A stretch of 32,394 bases of DNA, taken from the NCBI GenBank assembly GCA_947474005.1, contig CANJHI010000051.1, positions 1 through 32,394 of the forward strand, given 5' to 3'. Made by a program: the position numbers and the translations under genes. This DNA comes from Alphaproteobacteria bacterium (GTDB lineage: Bacteria; Pseudomonadota; Alphaproteobacteria; Reyranellales; Reyranellaceae). The notes under the pieces are model-generated. The model saw only the letters and a program-made list of their open reading frames with translations, had not been told where the DNA came from and did not search any database. Shown piece by piece: positions 8,655-15,382 of the stretch; the stretch's first letter is position 1, and the number at the start of each line of letters is the position of its first letter.

Positions 8655-8906
8655 TCAATGCCTGGCAGAATACGTGAGCTTCTTATGCGTGATCTTGTCG
8701 AAGCCTTCCGTCCAGCTCGTCTTGTCGACGGTTCGGTGGTGTATCCGCCAGCCCTCGGGATGGTCGCGAAAGCCGCGCAAAACGCCGAGCTTTTCGATCG
8801 CCTGCCGCGCCCGCTCCTCGGTCGAGAAGACGCCCGCGGTCTTGTTGCGGCGGCGGCCCGACTCGGCATCGTCGTGGACGTGGTAGAGAAAGTATACAGC
8901 GGTCAC
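8655..8906 (-). CDS. Small protein, second copy of a tandem pair (possible immunity protein)
   Basis: This 83-residue protein starts with GTG at 8906, with a GGGAG sequence just upstream. It has VYFLYHVHDD, then GVFSTEERARQAI, GFRDHPEGW, and a closing SWTEGF before a 13-residue basic tail. The same order of motifs is found in the gene just upstream (8967-9188), so the two are paralogues. The pattern resembles a family I recall as DUF7336, of unknown function. It is the last gene of a minus-strand row behind a phage-like gene with a toxin-like C-terminus, which suggests an immunity protein. That role is inference only. Confidence 0.7.
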   Translation of the reverse strand: MTAVYFLYHVHDDAESGRRRNKTAGVFSTEERARQAIEKLGVLRGFRDHPEGWRIHHRTVDKTSWTEGFDKITHKKLTYSARH

Positions 8907-8966
8907 AGATCATCTCCCATTGTGTCGCCGCAAATTCGCGGCAATGCCCCAAGCGTTGTCCGGTGT

Positions 8967-9188
8967 CTAGAAGAAGCCTTCGTCCCAATAGTCGACGATG
9001 TCGTCGAGCTTATGGGGCGAGACGTACCAGGCCTTTTCCGGAAAATCGCGGAAGCCCGGCTTGTCGCGAAGCTGCGCCACAGCGCGCTCGGCGAGGTCCT
9101 TGCTGGAGTAAACGCCGATCAGCTTCTCGTTGTCGCCGTCATCCAGCGTATCGAGATCGAGATGATTGACGATGTAGACAATTGTCAC
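8967..9188 (-). CDS. Small protein, first copy of a tandem pair (possible immunity protein)
   Basis: This 73-residue protein starts with GTG at 9188, with CAGGAG six bases upstream; a longer frame to 9248 lacks a ribosome site. The sequence runs VYIVNHLDLD, LIGVYSSKDLAERAV, GFRDFPEKAWYV, KLDD and WDEGFF, which parallels the paralogue at 8655-8906. It is rich in acidic residues. It lies 102 bases downstream of the toxin-like gene's stop and 60 bases upstream of its paralogue. Two diverged immunity genes after a toxin is a pattern known from polymorphic toxin loci. The biochemical role is not established. Confidence 0.72.
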   Translation of the reverse strand: MTIVYIVNHLDLDTLDDGDNEKLIGVYSSKDLAERAVAQLRDKPGFRDFPEKAWYVSPHKLDDIVDYWDEGFF

Positions 9189-9290
9189 GGGATTCTCCTG
9201 CGTGGATGTGCATTGTTGTCGATTTGACGATGGAGCGTAAGCTCGCAACGGTTGTTCTGGCTGGTGACACGGCGATCGCGTTCGCAGTTC

Positions 9291-11036
9291 CTAAGCTTCC
9301 AGATCAGCCGGGAAGCCGTTCGTCGGACTGCGGAATCCGCGATCGAAGTGCTTCTTGAGTTGCTGATATTCCCGGCCAGTCTCACTCCATTTTCCCGGTC
9401 CGTATTGTTTATCCATGACCCGCCGTGCGGCCGCCTTGCCGTTCTCGCCGACAAAAGGTCTGTGTCCTCGCGCCCAGCTCGGGATGTCTTTCGCCGCATC
9501 CTTGCCGCTCATTCCGGGTATTGGTTCCTGATACCGTGGGCCCGTGCCCGGCCGAGGCACGATTCTCGGAACGATGAAGGGTGGCTTTGCTTGCACGAGG
9601 ACGGCATCACCCTCGCCAGGATATTGCCCGTCCGGCGCCGCCACGGCTGACGCATGGTGATCCGCTTCTGCCGGCACGATATTGTCGATGTCCTGGCCGT
9701 TCGGCGGCCTACCTTCGACCGCTTCGAAGCCGCTGAGCCGGTCGCGCGCATCGGCGCGGACCTTCGCCGCGGCGGAACCGTCAGCGTCGAAGCCCAATAC
9801 CTTGAGCGCCCGGTCGATCCCGCGCCGCATCCGGTCATAGCGTGCGAGGTCCGGATCGATCCGCCCCTCGGCAATGGCCTTCTGCACGGCGGCGAAGCGG
9901 GCGTGGCCCTCGTCGTCGAGCGAGAGGCGGTGGCGGTCGAGGTCGACGGCGGCGAAGCTATCGGGCTCGTAGATCATCTGGCGGTCGAGCTGCTCGAAGA
10001 GGTCGCGGTCGGTCCTGAGGCGGCCGTCGATGTAAAAAGCTTCGATGCCGCGCCATTGGTCCGGCGCCAGCCAGTCGCGGATTTCCGGCGGTATCGCCAG
10101 AAACGACCCGCCGGGGTTCTTCCCGATCCAGTCGAAGGCGGCGACGCCGGCCTCAGCCTGCTGCTTGTTCCACTGCCGCTCGGCGCGGCGCTGGGCGAAG
10201 GCGGCCACCTGGCCGATGCGAGCACGCACCTCGTCGCTGGCATCGTCGGGCGTGAGTTCGGCGGCGCGCTCCTCGAAGACCTCCGCACCGGGCGGCCCCG
10301 CCGGCTCGATCGGGATGTCCTCCATGTCGCGGTCGATGTCGCGATAGAGGACGGCCTCGCGCGCCCGGACAAAGCGGCGGTCGATGGCGGCCTGACGCTC
10401 GGGGACGATGGCCGAGCGGGCGTGGTCGTAGAGAGCCGATGCACCGTCGAGATCGTCCTGGCGGATCGCAGTCTCGACCGCGCTGGCGTAGAGGTCGGAG
10501 AGTCCACCCCGGACACGCGTGTCGGTTTCGGCTGGATCCCAGCCGCGACGCTCGCCCTGATAGCGTAGTTCGTCGACCGCGGTCCGGCCGAGCCGGTGCA
10601 GATGCGCCGGATCGTGCCACGACGTCGCCGCATCCTGGTTCAGGCCGGCGATACGGTCGGCGACGCTGGCATCGTCCACTTCCACCGTGGCCCGCTGCGC
10701 CAACCGGCCCAGCGTGCCCGCCGCCCAGTCGAGACGGGTCTCAATCAAGGGTTCGAGGATGCTGCGCTGCCGGGGGCCGATGGCCTGGGCCAGCGTGCGC
10801 TCCTTCAGCTCGCCCAGCGCCGGCATGGCGCCGGCGATGGCTTCGAGTGCCGCCTCACCGCGCTGGGCCGAGACCCCGGTCTCGGGATCGTGCAGCAGGC
10901 CACGCACGCCAGCCGAGAATTCAGTGTCGAGCTGGCGCGCGAACATCTCGTCGACTCGAATGGTGTGCTCGTCGACGGGCCACGGCTCCGCCGCGGGCTG
11001 CTCGACCGGCAGCCCGTCCAGTTTGATCATTCCCAT
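9291..11036 (-). CDS. Phage-virion-like helical protein with C-terminal polymorphic-toxin-like domain
   Basis: This is a 581-residue protein. The ATG at 11036 is preceded by GGAG at the right distance; a GTG six codons upstream is less likely. Residues 1 to about 480 are almost entirely alpha-helical, with repeats such as WHDPAHLHRLGRTAVDELR, RQDDLDGASALYDHA and RRAERQWNKQ. These recall large structural or internal virion proteins of alphaproteobacterial prophages. A proline-rich linker (about 480-506) leads to a compact 75-residue end with PGMSGKDAAKDIPSWARG, VGENGKAAARRVMD, YGPGKW and REYQQLKKHFDRGF. I recognise this end as resembling C-terminal domains of polymorphic toxins and phage proteins, but its activity is unknown. 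No other phage genes are near. The two small genes downstream on the same strand may encode immunity proteins. Confidence 0.6.
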   Translation of the reverse strand: MGMIKLDGLPVEQPAAEPWPVDEHTIRVDEMFARQLDTEFSAGVRGLLHDPETGVSAQRGEAALEAIAGAMPALGELKERTLAQAIGPRQRSILEPLIETRLDWAAGTLGRLAQRATVEVDDASVADRIAGLNQDAATSWHDPAHLHRLGRTAVDELRYQGERRGWDPAETDTRVRGGLSDLYASAVETAIRQDDLDGASALYDHARSAIVPERQAAIDRRFVRAREAVLYRDIDRDMEDIPIEPAGPPGAEVFEERAAELTPDDASDEVRARIGQVAAFAQRRAERQWNKQQAEAGVAAFDWIGKNPGGSFLAIPPEIRDWLAPDQWRGIEAFYIDGRLRTDRDLFEQLDRQMIYEPDSFAAVDLDRHRLSLDDEGHARFAAVQKAIAEGRIDPDLARYDRMRRGIDRALKVLGFDADGSAAAKVRADARDRLSGFEAVEGRPPNGQDIDNIVPAEADHHASAVAAPDGQYPGEGDAVLVQAKPPFIVPRIVPRPGTGPRYQEPIPGMSGKDAAKDIPSWARGHRPFVGENGKAAARRVMDKQYGPGKWSETGREYQQLKKHFDRGFRSPTNGFPADLEA

Positions 11037-11055
11037 GAAGTTCTCCGCAGGCACG

Positions 11056-11090
11056 AAAAAGCCCGCCGCGGCGGGAGGGCCGGGCGGGCT
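11056..11090 (-). terminator. Rho-independent terminator-like hairpin upstream of the phage-like gene
   Basis: On the minus strand, AGCCCGCC (rc of 11083-11090) pairs with GGCGGGCT (rc of 11060-11067), followed by a run of five T (11056-11060). A perfect 14-base palindrome, CCCGCCGCGGCGGG at 11062-11075, offers an alternative stem. It lies 85 bases after the DUF3303 stop and 20 bases before the phage-like start codon. It may end the DUF3303 transcript or attenuate transcription into the phage-like gene. Confidence 0.65.
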
Positions 11091-11125
11091 GGACAGCGGA
11101 CACGAGGTCCGCCAGAGTAGGCTTT

Positions 11126-11155
11126 TTCTTAGCCTATTCCTGCTGAACTTGTCAA
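11126..11155 (-). promoter_or_regulatory. Weak candidate promoter with consensus -35
   Basis: On the minus strand a consensus TTGACA (rc of 11150-11155) is followed after 18 bases by TAAGAA (rc of 11126-11131), a poor -10. The surrounding 40 bases are AT-rich compared with the rest of the window. It lies upstream of the terminator-like hairpin, so reads from it would have to pass that hairpin to reach the phage-like gene. Confidence 0.3.
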
Positions 11156-11174
11156 TAGTTCCGAAAAAATACTA

Positions 11175-11447
11175 TTAGAGCAGCGATTCGAGGGCTTCGC
11201 GGGTGGTTTTACCCTCGACCACGGGCACGACCTCGAACTCGACCACTTCCTGCCAGTCGGCGATCCAGCGCTGGAAAGTGGTGATGTCGTCGGTCTCCAT
11301 GAGCTGAAAGCAGCGGCCGAGATCGGCCGTGACCCAGCTCGACACGAAGGTGAGCCCGTCGGGTAGCGCCCGCCCCTTGTCGCGCAGCTTGCGGTAGACG
11401 GCCTTGCCGTCCTGATTCCTGAGTTTCTCGACCACCATGAACAGCAT
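11175..11447 (-). CDS. DUF3303 family protein
   Basis: This small 90-residue cytoplasmic protein is of a family without assigned function that looks like a dimeric alpha-beta barrel fold. It begins MLFMVVEKLRN and contains RGRALPDGLTF-like and SSWVTADLGRCFQLMETDD stretches (here GRALPDGLTF), then WQEVVEFEVVPVV, all typical of DUF3303. The ATG at 11447 was chosen because GGGAG lies six bases upstream; the upstream in-frame codons show no family similarity. It is divergent from dapB across a 67-base region with a palindrome. No function is implied by the context. Confidence 0.82.
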   Translation of the reverse strand: MLFMVVEKLRNQDGKAVYRKLRDKGRALPDGLTFVSSWVTADLGRCFQLMETDDITTFQRWIADWQEVVEFEVVPVVEGKTTREALESLL

Positions 11448-11460
11448 GCCCGACTCCCGC

Positions 11461-11495
11461 ATTGTCTGATTTGTAGGATATTGTCTGACAGACAT
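11461..11495. promoter_or_regulatory. Palindromic operator-like site between DUF3303 gene and dapB
   Basis: The perfect palindrome TGTCTGACAGACA occupies 11482-11494, with arms of six bases and one central base. Its left half, within ATTGTCTGA, is repeated directly at 11461-11469. The site lies 20 bases before the dapB start and 35 bases before the DUF3303 start, where a repressor or activator could control both. The binding protein is unknown. Confidence 0.5.
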
Positions 11496-11514
11496 TGAGG
11501 ACAGGACCATACAA

Positions 11515-12312
11515 ATGAAGATCGCCATTGCCGGCGCCGCCGGCCGCATGGGCCAGATGCTGATCCGACAGATCGCCGCCACGCCGGGCTGCTCCCTGGC
11601 CGGCGCCCTCGAAGGCGCCGCCAGCAACGCGCTCGGCCGCGACGCCGGCGAGGTCGCGGGCGTGGGACCGAAGGGCGTGAAGATCGTGTCCGATGGGGCG
11701 GCCGCCATCGGCGCCGCCCAGGTCGTGATCGACTTCACCGTGCCCGCCGCCACCGTGGCGCATGCCAGGATCGCGGCCGACAAGGGCGTGGCCATGGTGA
11801 TCGGCACCACGGGCCTCGATCCGGCGCAGACCGCGCTGATCCACGAGGCCGCGAAGAAAGTGCCCATCATGTGGGCGGCCAACATGGCGCTGGGCGTCAA
11901 CGTGCTGATGGCGCTGGTCGAGAAGACCGCGTCGCTGCTCGATCCCAGCTACGACATCGAGGTGCTGGAGATGCACCACCGCCACAAGATCGACGCGCCG
12001 TCCGGCACGGCGCTGGCGCTCGGCCGTTCGGCCGCGGCGGGGCGCAAGGTCAAGCTCGAGGACGTATGGCGCAAGAGCCGCGATGGCCACACCGGCGCCC
12101 GGCCCACCGGCGAGATCGGTTTCGCCACCTTGCGCGGCGGCGAGGAAGTGGGCGTCCACACGGTGTACTTTGCGGCAGCAGGCGAGCGTCTCGAACTCAA
12201 CCACCGTTCCTTCAGCCGCGAGGGCTATGCCCTGGGCGCCATCACGGCGGCCCAGTGGCTGGACGGCAAGAAGCCCGGCCTCTACGGCATGAAGGACGTG
12301 CTGGGGCTCTGA
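11515..12312 (+). CDS. dapB: 4-hydroxy-tetrahydrodipicolinate reductase
   Basis: This 265-residue enzyme of lysine and diaminopimelate biosynthesis reduces hydroxy-tetrahydrodipicolinate with NAD(P)H. The Rossmann motif GAAGRMGQ lies at residues 7-14, followed by VIGTTGLD, WAANMALGVNV, and the family signature EMHHRHKIDAPSGTA with the catalytic His and Lys. The C-terminus PGLYGMKDVLGL is the usual DapB end. Length fits the family. The last 49 bases, including the stop, are repeated at 13444-13492 downstream of the MFS gene. dapD lies 7 kb away in the same window but not in the same operon. Confidence 0.97.
   Translation: MKIAIAGAAGRMGQMLIRQIAATPGCSLAGALEGAASNALGRDAGEVAGVGPKGVKIVSDGAAAIGAAQVVIDFTVPAATVAHARIAADKGVAMVIGTTGLDPAQTALIHEAAKKVPIMWAANMALGVNVLMALVEKTASLLDPSYDIEVLEMHHRHKIDAPSGTALALGRSAAAGRKVKLEDVWRKSRDGHTGARPTGEIGFATLRGGEEVGVHTVYFAAAGERLELNHRSFSREGYALGAITAAQWLDGKKPGLYGMKDVLGL
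12264..12312 (+). repeat. Direct repeat, copy 1 (3' end of dapB)
   Basis: These 49 bases encode the last dapB codons and its stop. They match 13444-13492 at 47 of 49 positions. Copy 1 keeps the consensus tyrosine codon of PGLYGMKDVLGL and is the copy in use. Together with copy 2 it brackets the MFS gene. Confidence 0.9.
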
Positions 12313-12347
12313 CTTCCTCCGAAGCCAACCCCAACCGCTTCGGCGCC

Positions 12348-13472
12348 ATGTCGCCGCTGCTGCGCTGGTTCATCTCGTCCAGCACCTTTGGCGTGCCGCA
12401 GGCGGCCGGGCCCATCGCGTTCTCGCTGGTGGCGCTCAGCCTCACCGGCCAGACCAGCGGCGGCGCTGCCATGATGCTCGCCATGACGCTGGCCCAGGTG
12501 GGCGGCGCCATACCGATTGCCCGGCTCGGCAGGAGACTGCCCATCGCAACGTGCCTTCGGGTGCTGGTGGTCATCCGGACGCTGGCCCTGGCGTCGATCG
12601 CCTTGCTCGTGGCCTACGAAGCGTCCTTCACCTGGCTCATCGTGCTGGCGGCCGTTGCGGGATCGGTCAACGGCGCGGCCCACGGATATCTGCGCGCCGT
12701 GCTCAACCATCTGGCGCCGGCGTCGCGGTTGCCACGGACCCTGGGGATCGCGGCCACGCTCAACGAGCTCACTTTCGTGCTGGCGCCCGTGGCGGCTTCC
12801 GGTCTGGGCACCGTCTCGCCGGCCTTTGCTGTCCTGGTCCTCGCCGTCGTAGGCGCGGCGCCGGCGTTGCTGATCCCGAGCACCGGCTCGGCCCACATCG
12901 CTGCCGTACGCGGTCTAAAGGGATCTCTTCTCAGCCCGTCGATCCTGCTGTGGCTGATGTGTGCCGCTGGGGGAGGCGCCGCCGTTGCGGCCATCGAGAT
13001 CGGTGCCGTGACACTGGCCTTGAACTTCGGCTACGAGCCGGCGCTCGCCATCCTGTTCACGGTGCCGCTGTGCCTGACCTCGGTCGCCGGCGGGATATGG
13101 GTCAGCGTGCGGAACCGCATGGCCACGCGGAAGACCGTGCTGGCCCAGCTCTTCATCATGACGCTGGGGTCGGCGCTCGCGGCCCTCAATCTGTCGGTCG
13201 CGACGACCGTCATCGCAACCGTCCTCATCGGCTCGGTTCTCGCCCCCTTGTCGACCTACTACTCGCTCAGGCTCGACGCGCTGGCCCCGCCGCAGCGACG
13301 CGCCGAGATGTTCGCCCTGCTTCGCACCGCCAACGCAATGGGCGTCATCTTTACCAGTGCGGTATTGACCGTCGTTTCTCTTTCCATGGCGTTGATCGTG
13401 GTCACGGGCCTGATGATCGTCGTGACCCTGGTCGTCGGGATGGCGGCAAGACGCCCGGCCTCTGCGGCATGA
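12348..13472 (+). CDS. MFS-type transporter, tail encoded in a duplicated dapB end
   Basis: This hydrophobic protein has 374 residues and about 11-12 membrane helices. It is rich in Ala, Leu and Val, with short basic loops such as ARLGRRLP and RNRMATRK typical of the major facilitator superfamily. The ATG at 12348 is the only good start after the dapB stop, 35 bases away; no clear ribosome site is visible. The stop is a TGA read out of frame inside the repeated dapB tail, so the last residues (about RRPASAA) are encoded by the repeat in another frame. The substrate is unknown. The flanking repeats suggest that the gene was inserted after dapB. Confidence 0.82.
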   Translation: MSPLLRWFISSSTFGVPQAAGPIAFSLVALSLTGQTSGGAAMMLAMTLAQVGGAIPIARLGRRLPIATCLRVLVVIRTLALASIALLVAYEASFTWLIVLAAVAGSVNGAAHGYLRAVLNHLAPASRLPRTLGIAATLNELTFVLAPVAASGLGTVSPAFAVLVLAVVGAAPALLIPSTGSAHIAAVRGLKGSLLSPSILLWLMCAAGGGAAVAAIEIGAVTLALNFGYEPALAILFTVPLCLTSVAGGIWVSVRNRMATRKTVLAQLFIMTLGSALAALNLSVATTVIATVLIGSVLAPLSTYYSLRLDALAPPQRRAEMFALLRTANAMGVIFTSAVLTVVSLSMALIVVTGLMIVVTLVVGMAARRPASAA

Positions 13473-13492
13473 AGGACGTGCTGGGGCTCTGA
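13444..13492 (+). repeat. Direct repeat, copy 2 (relic of dapB 3' end)
   Basis: This is a 47/49-base copy of the end of dapB, stop codon included. In the dapB frame it would read GKTPGLCGMKDVLGL, with Lys to Thr and Tyr to Cys changes, so it appears to be no longer under selection. The MFS gene ends inside it in a different frame. Confidence 0.9.
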
Positions 13493-13509
13493 GCCCTCAT
13501 TGCTCTTCC

Positions 13510-13566
13510 GGACCGCGGGCCTCTGGCCCGCTCATGATCATGATGCGGGCCAGAGGCCCGCGGTCC
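13510..13566. repeat. Perfect 21-bp inverted repeat (extragenic palindrome)
   Basis: Positions 13510-13530 and 13546-13566 are perfect reverse complements around a 15-base loop (CTCATGATCATGATG). The stem holds the motif GCGGGCCTCTGGCCCG. It lies between the convergent ends of the MFS/dapB-repeat region and the DUF2244 gene, where it could act as a bidirectional terminator. It looks like a dispersed genomic repeat. Confidence 0.85.
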
Positions 13567-13579
13567 GTATGAGCATGAG

Positions 13580-14080
13580 CTACTCGTCCCACTCGTGCTT
13601 GAACTGCGGCGCGCGCATCTCGGCCAGTGCCGCCTTCAGCTGCTCGCCCAGTTCCAGGCGCGCGTCGGGCGAGAGAAAGCGGCCGATCACCAGTCGGTTG
13701 CCCTTCGAGATCGCGACCAGCCGTTCTTCCGTGATGTCGAGCCGCAGCCAGTAGGCGTCGAGCCGGTGTTCCTCGCGCTCGCCGTCGGGCGCCACGCGGT
13801 CGACCAGCAGCTCGCTGTCGGTCAGCACCAGCGTCTCGCTGCGCCGGGCATCGAGATAGGAGCGCTTGAACAGCCACCACAGCAGCCAGACGTCGAGGCC
13901 CATGAAGCCCATCACGGGCCAGGCGCCGAGGACCAGCATCGGCAGGCCGATGGCCAGGTTGGCCGCGATGGCGCCGCGGATCACCCACTTGAAGCCGTCG
14001 GGCGACAGGCTGCGGTGGGGGCTGAGCGAGGTGGCGAAATGGACCGCCCCGGGGCCGGAGGTGGTTGGCGCTTCGGTCAT
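13580..14080 (-). CDS. DUF2244 domain-containing membrane protein
   Basis: This 166-residue protein is of a family found near universally in Alphaproteobacteria and without a defined role. After a short N-terminus with HFATSLSPHRSLS, two adjacent membrane helices (about residues 33-70: ANLAIGLPMLVLGAWPV and a Trp-rich WLLWWLFK) are followed by a cytoplasmic part with RRSETLVLTDSELLV and a C-terminal helix. The LSPHRSLS...F pattern and helix pair are those of DUF2244. It diverges from nth with only 13 bases between start codons. Confidence 0.88.
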   Translation of the reverse strand: MTEAPTTSGPGAVHFATSLSPHRSLSPDGFKWVIRGAIAANLAIGLPMLVLGAWPVMGFMGLDVWLLWWLFKRSYLDARRSETLVLTDSELLVDRVAPDGEREEHRLDAYWLRLDITEERLVAISKGNRLVIGRFLSPDARLELGEQLKAALAEMRAPQFKHEWDE

Positions 14081-14093
14081 GCTATGAAGCTAT

Positions 14094-14753
14094 ATGGCCC
14101 TGATGAAGACCGCCGTCATCCCCGAGTTCTTTGCCCGCCTGAAGAAGGCGATTCCCGAGCCCGAGACCGAGCTGGAATACGAGAACGTCTATCACCTGCT
14201 GGTGGCGGTCGTGCTCTCGGCCCAGGCGACCGATATAGGCGTCAACCGCGCGACGGGGCCGCTGTTCAAGACGATCAAGACGCCGGCGCAGATGGTCGCA
14301 CTCGGCGAGAAGAAACTGATCGACCACATAAAGACCATCGGCCTGTTCCGCAACAAGGCCAAGAACGTGATCGCCCTCAGTCATCTCCTGATCGAACGGC
14401 ACGGCAGCGAGGTGCCGCGCACGCACGATGAGCTGCAGGCCCTGCCCGGCGTCGGCCGCAAGACCGCCAACGTGGTGATGAACGTGGCGTTCGGCGAGGC
14501 CACCATCGCCGTCGACACCCACATTTTTCGCGTCGGCAACCGCACCGGGCTGGCGCCCGGCAAGAACCCGCTGCAGGTCGAACTGAAACTGTTGAAGCGC
14601 GTGCCCGAGGAATACCGGATGCATGCGCACCACTGGCTGATCCTGCACGGCCGCTACACTTGCAAGGCGCGCACGCCGATGTGTCCGGCCTGCGTGGTAA
14701 ATGATCTCTGCACGTTCAAGGGGAAGACAACCCTGTCATCTCGGGCGGAGTAA
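14094..14753 (+). CDS. nth: Endonuclease III
   Basis: This 219-residue base-excision repair glycosylase/AP lyase acts on oxidised pyrimidines. The helix-hairpin-helix motif LPGVGRKTANVV contains catalytic Lys123, and catalytic Asp141 lies in VDTHIFRV; their 18-residue spacing equals that of the E. coli enzyme (120/138). The C-terminal Cx6Cx2Cx5C cluster CKARTPMCPACVVNDLC binds the 4Fe-4S cluster. The last ten residues (GKTTLSSRAE) run into an extragenic repeat, and the TAA stop sits in the loop of a hairpin (14743-14762). The gap to the divergent DUF2244 start is only 13 bases and no good ribosome site is present, so the start may be leaderless or at the second ATG (14103). Confidence 0.96.
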   Translation: MALMKTAVIPEFFARLKKAIPEPETELEYENVYHLLVAVVLSAQATDIGVNRATGPLFKTIKTPAQMVALGEKKLIDHIKTIGLFRNKAKNVIALSHLLIERHGSEVPRTHDELQALPGVGRKTANVVMNVAFGEATIAVDTHIFRVGNRTGLAPGKNPLQVELKLLKRVPEEYRMHAHHWLILHGRYTCKARTPMCPACVVNDLCTFKGKTTLSSRAE

Positions 14754-14762
14754 TCTCCGCCC
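14743..14762 (+). terminator. Hairpin enclosing the nth stop codon
   Basis: GGGCGGAG (14743-14750) pairs perfectly with CTCCGCCC (14755-14762) around the loop TAAT, whose TAA is the stop codon of nth. No T-run follows, so it may stabilise the transcript end rather than terminate it on its own. Confidence 0.5.
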
Positions 14763-14873
14763 TGGAGCGGAGCGCCGCAGGCGCGTAGTCGAAGGATCTT
14801 GCATCAACACATCTGTTCTCGGCGTTGATAAAAGGTCCCTCCACTACGCTCCGCTCCGGTCGGGACGACGGAG
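14763..14873. repeat. Imperfect inverted repeat between nth and the GFA-like gene
   Basis: The left arm, GGAGCGGAGCG...GTAGTCGAAGGATC...ATCAAC (about 14764-14808), pairs imperfectly with the reverse complement of about 14824-14865, which reads GGAGCGGAGCGTAGTGGAGG then GACCTTTTATCAAC. The left arm has an insertion (CCGCAGGCG). It resembles the dispersed extragenic palindromes of alphaproteobacteria and separates two convergent genes. Confidence 0.65.
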
Positions 14874-14879
14874 TGTGCT

Positions 14880-15371
14880 TCAGCGTCCAAACATCATCGC
14901 GAGGCGGGCGCGCAGCAGCTTGCCGATGAACCTGACGGAAAAACCCGGGTAGATCGGCGCGTCTCGCGGAACCTTGCTGCCGTCCGGCGCGAACTTCGTG
15001 CAGATGCGCATGTCGATCGGCGGCAGCGCGCCCTGGACCCGACCGCGATAGACCGGCACCCAGTGCTTGGAATCGTCGAAGGTCATGACCATCGCCGAAT
15101 TGCAGCAGGTCGCCACGACGCGGTTGGTATCCGTCTTCGTCTTGAGCTTGTGGCTCCGCACCAACCCGCCGCCTCTGGTGCAACGCACGCGATCCTTGCG
15201 GTAGAGCACGTAGGCAGTCCCGCCGTCGGGATCCAGAACCGGCGGCGCATTGGGCAAGGCTTCGATCTGGCGGGAGCCTGCCTGGCAATCATCGCAATAG
15301 CAGGCGACGCCGAGGATCGGATCTCCTGTCGCCTCGTACTCGACGCTTCCGCAAGCGCAACGAGCAATCAT
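14880..15371 (-). CDS. GFA/CENP-V-like zinc-binding protein
   Basis: This 163-residue protein begins MIARCACGSVEYEATG and carries cysteine groups CxCG at residues 5-8, ACYCDDCQAG at about residue 25, a single Cys near RVRC, and TCCNSAM. These spaced cysteines are the zinc-binding pattern of the glutathione-dependent formaldehyde-activating (GFA) fold. The second half (MRICTKFAPDGS and the basic C-terminus) is less typical, and a sub-family without known substrate is likely. The ATG at 15371 lies 11 bases after the MarR stop on the same strand, so the two genes are probably coexpressed. Formaldehyde detoxification is not shown by the sequence. Confidence 0.75.
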   Translation of the reverse strand: MIARCACGSVEYEATGDPILGVACYCDDCQAGSRQIEALPNAPPVLDPDGGTAYVLYRKDRVRCTRGGGLVRSHKLKTKTDTNRVVATCCNSAMVMTFDDSKHWVPVYRGRVQGALPPIDMRICTKFAPDGSKVPRDAPIYPGFSVRFIGKLLRARLAMMFGR

Positions 15372-15382
15372 GGGAGGGGCGA

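Noticed and set aside
8405..8869. A 154-codon minus-strand frame over the non-coding gap
   Set aside because: It overlaps the small gene at 8655-8906 in another frame and has an Arg/Ser-rich composition without recognisable motifs.
9291..11170. A complete prophage
   Set aside because: Only one phage-like gene is present, with no integrase, capsid, terminase or lysis genes; both sides are ordinary chromosomal genes.
11461..11514. A lysine riboswitch before dapB
   Set aside because: The leader is too short (under 60 bases) for the lysine aptamer and shows only a DNA-type palindrome.
13510..13566. Possible CRISPR repeat
   Set aside because: It is a single inverted repeat, not a series of direct repeats with spacers; the other palindromes in the window have different sequences.
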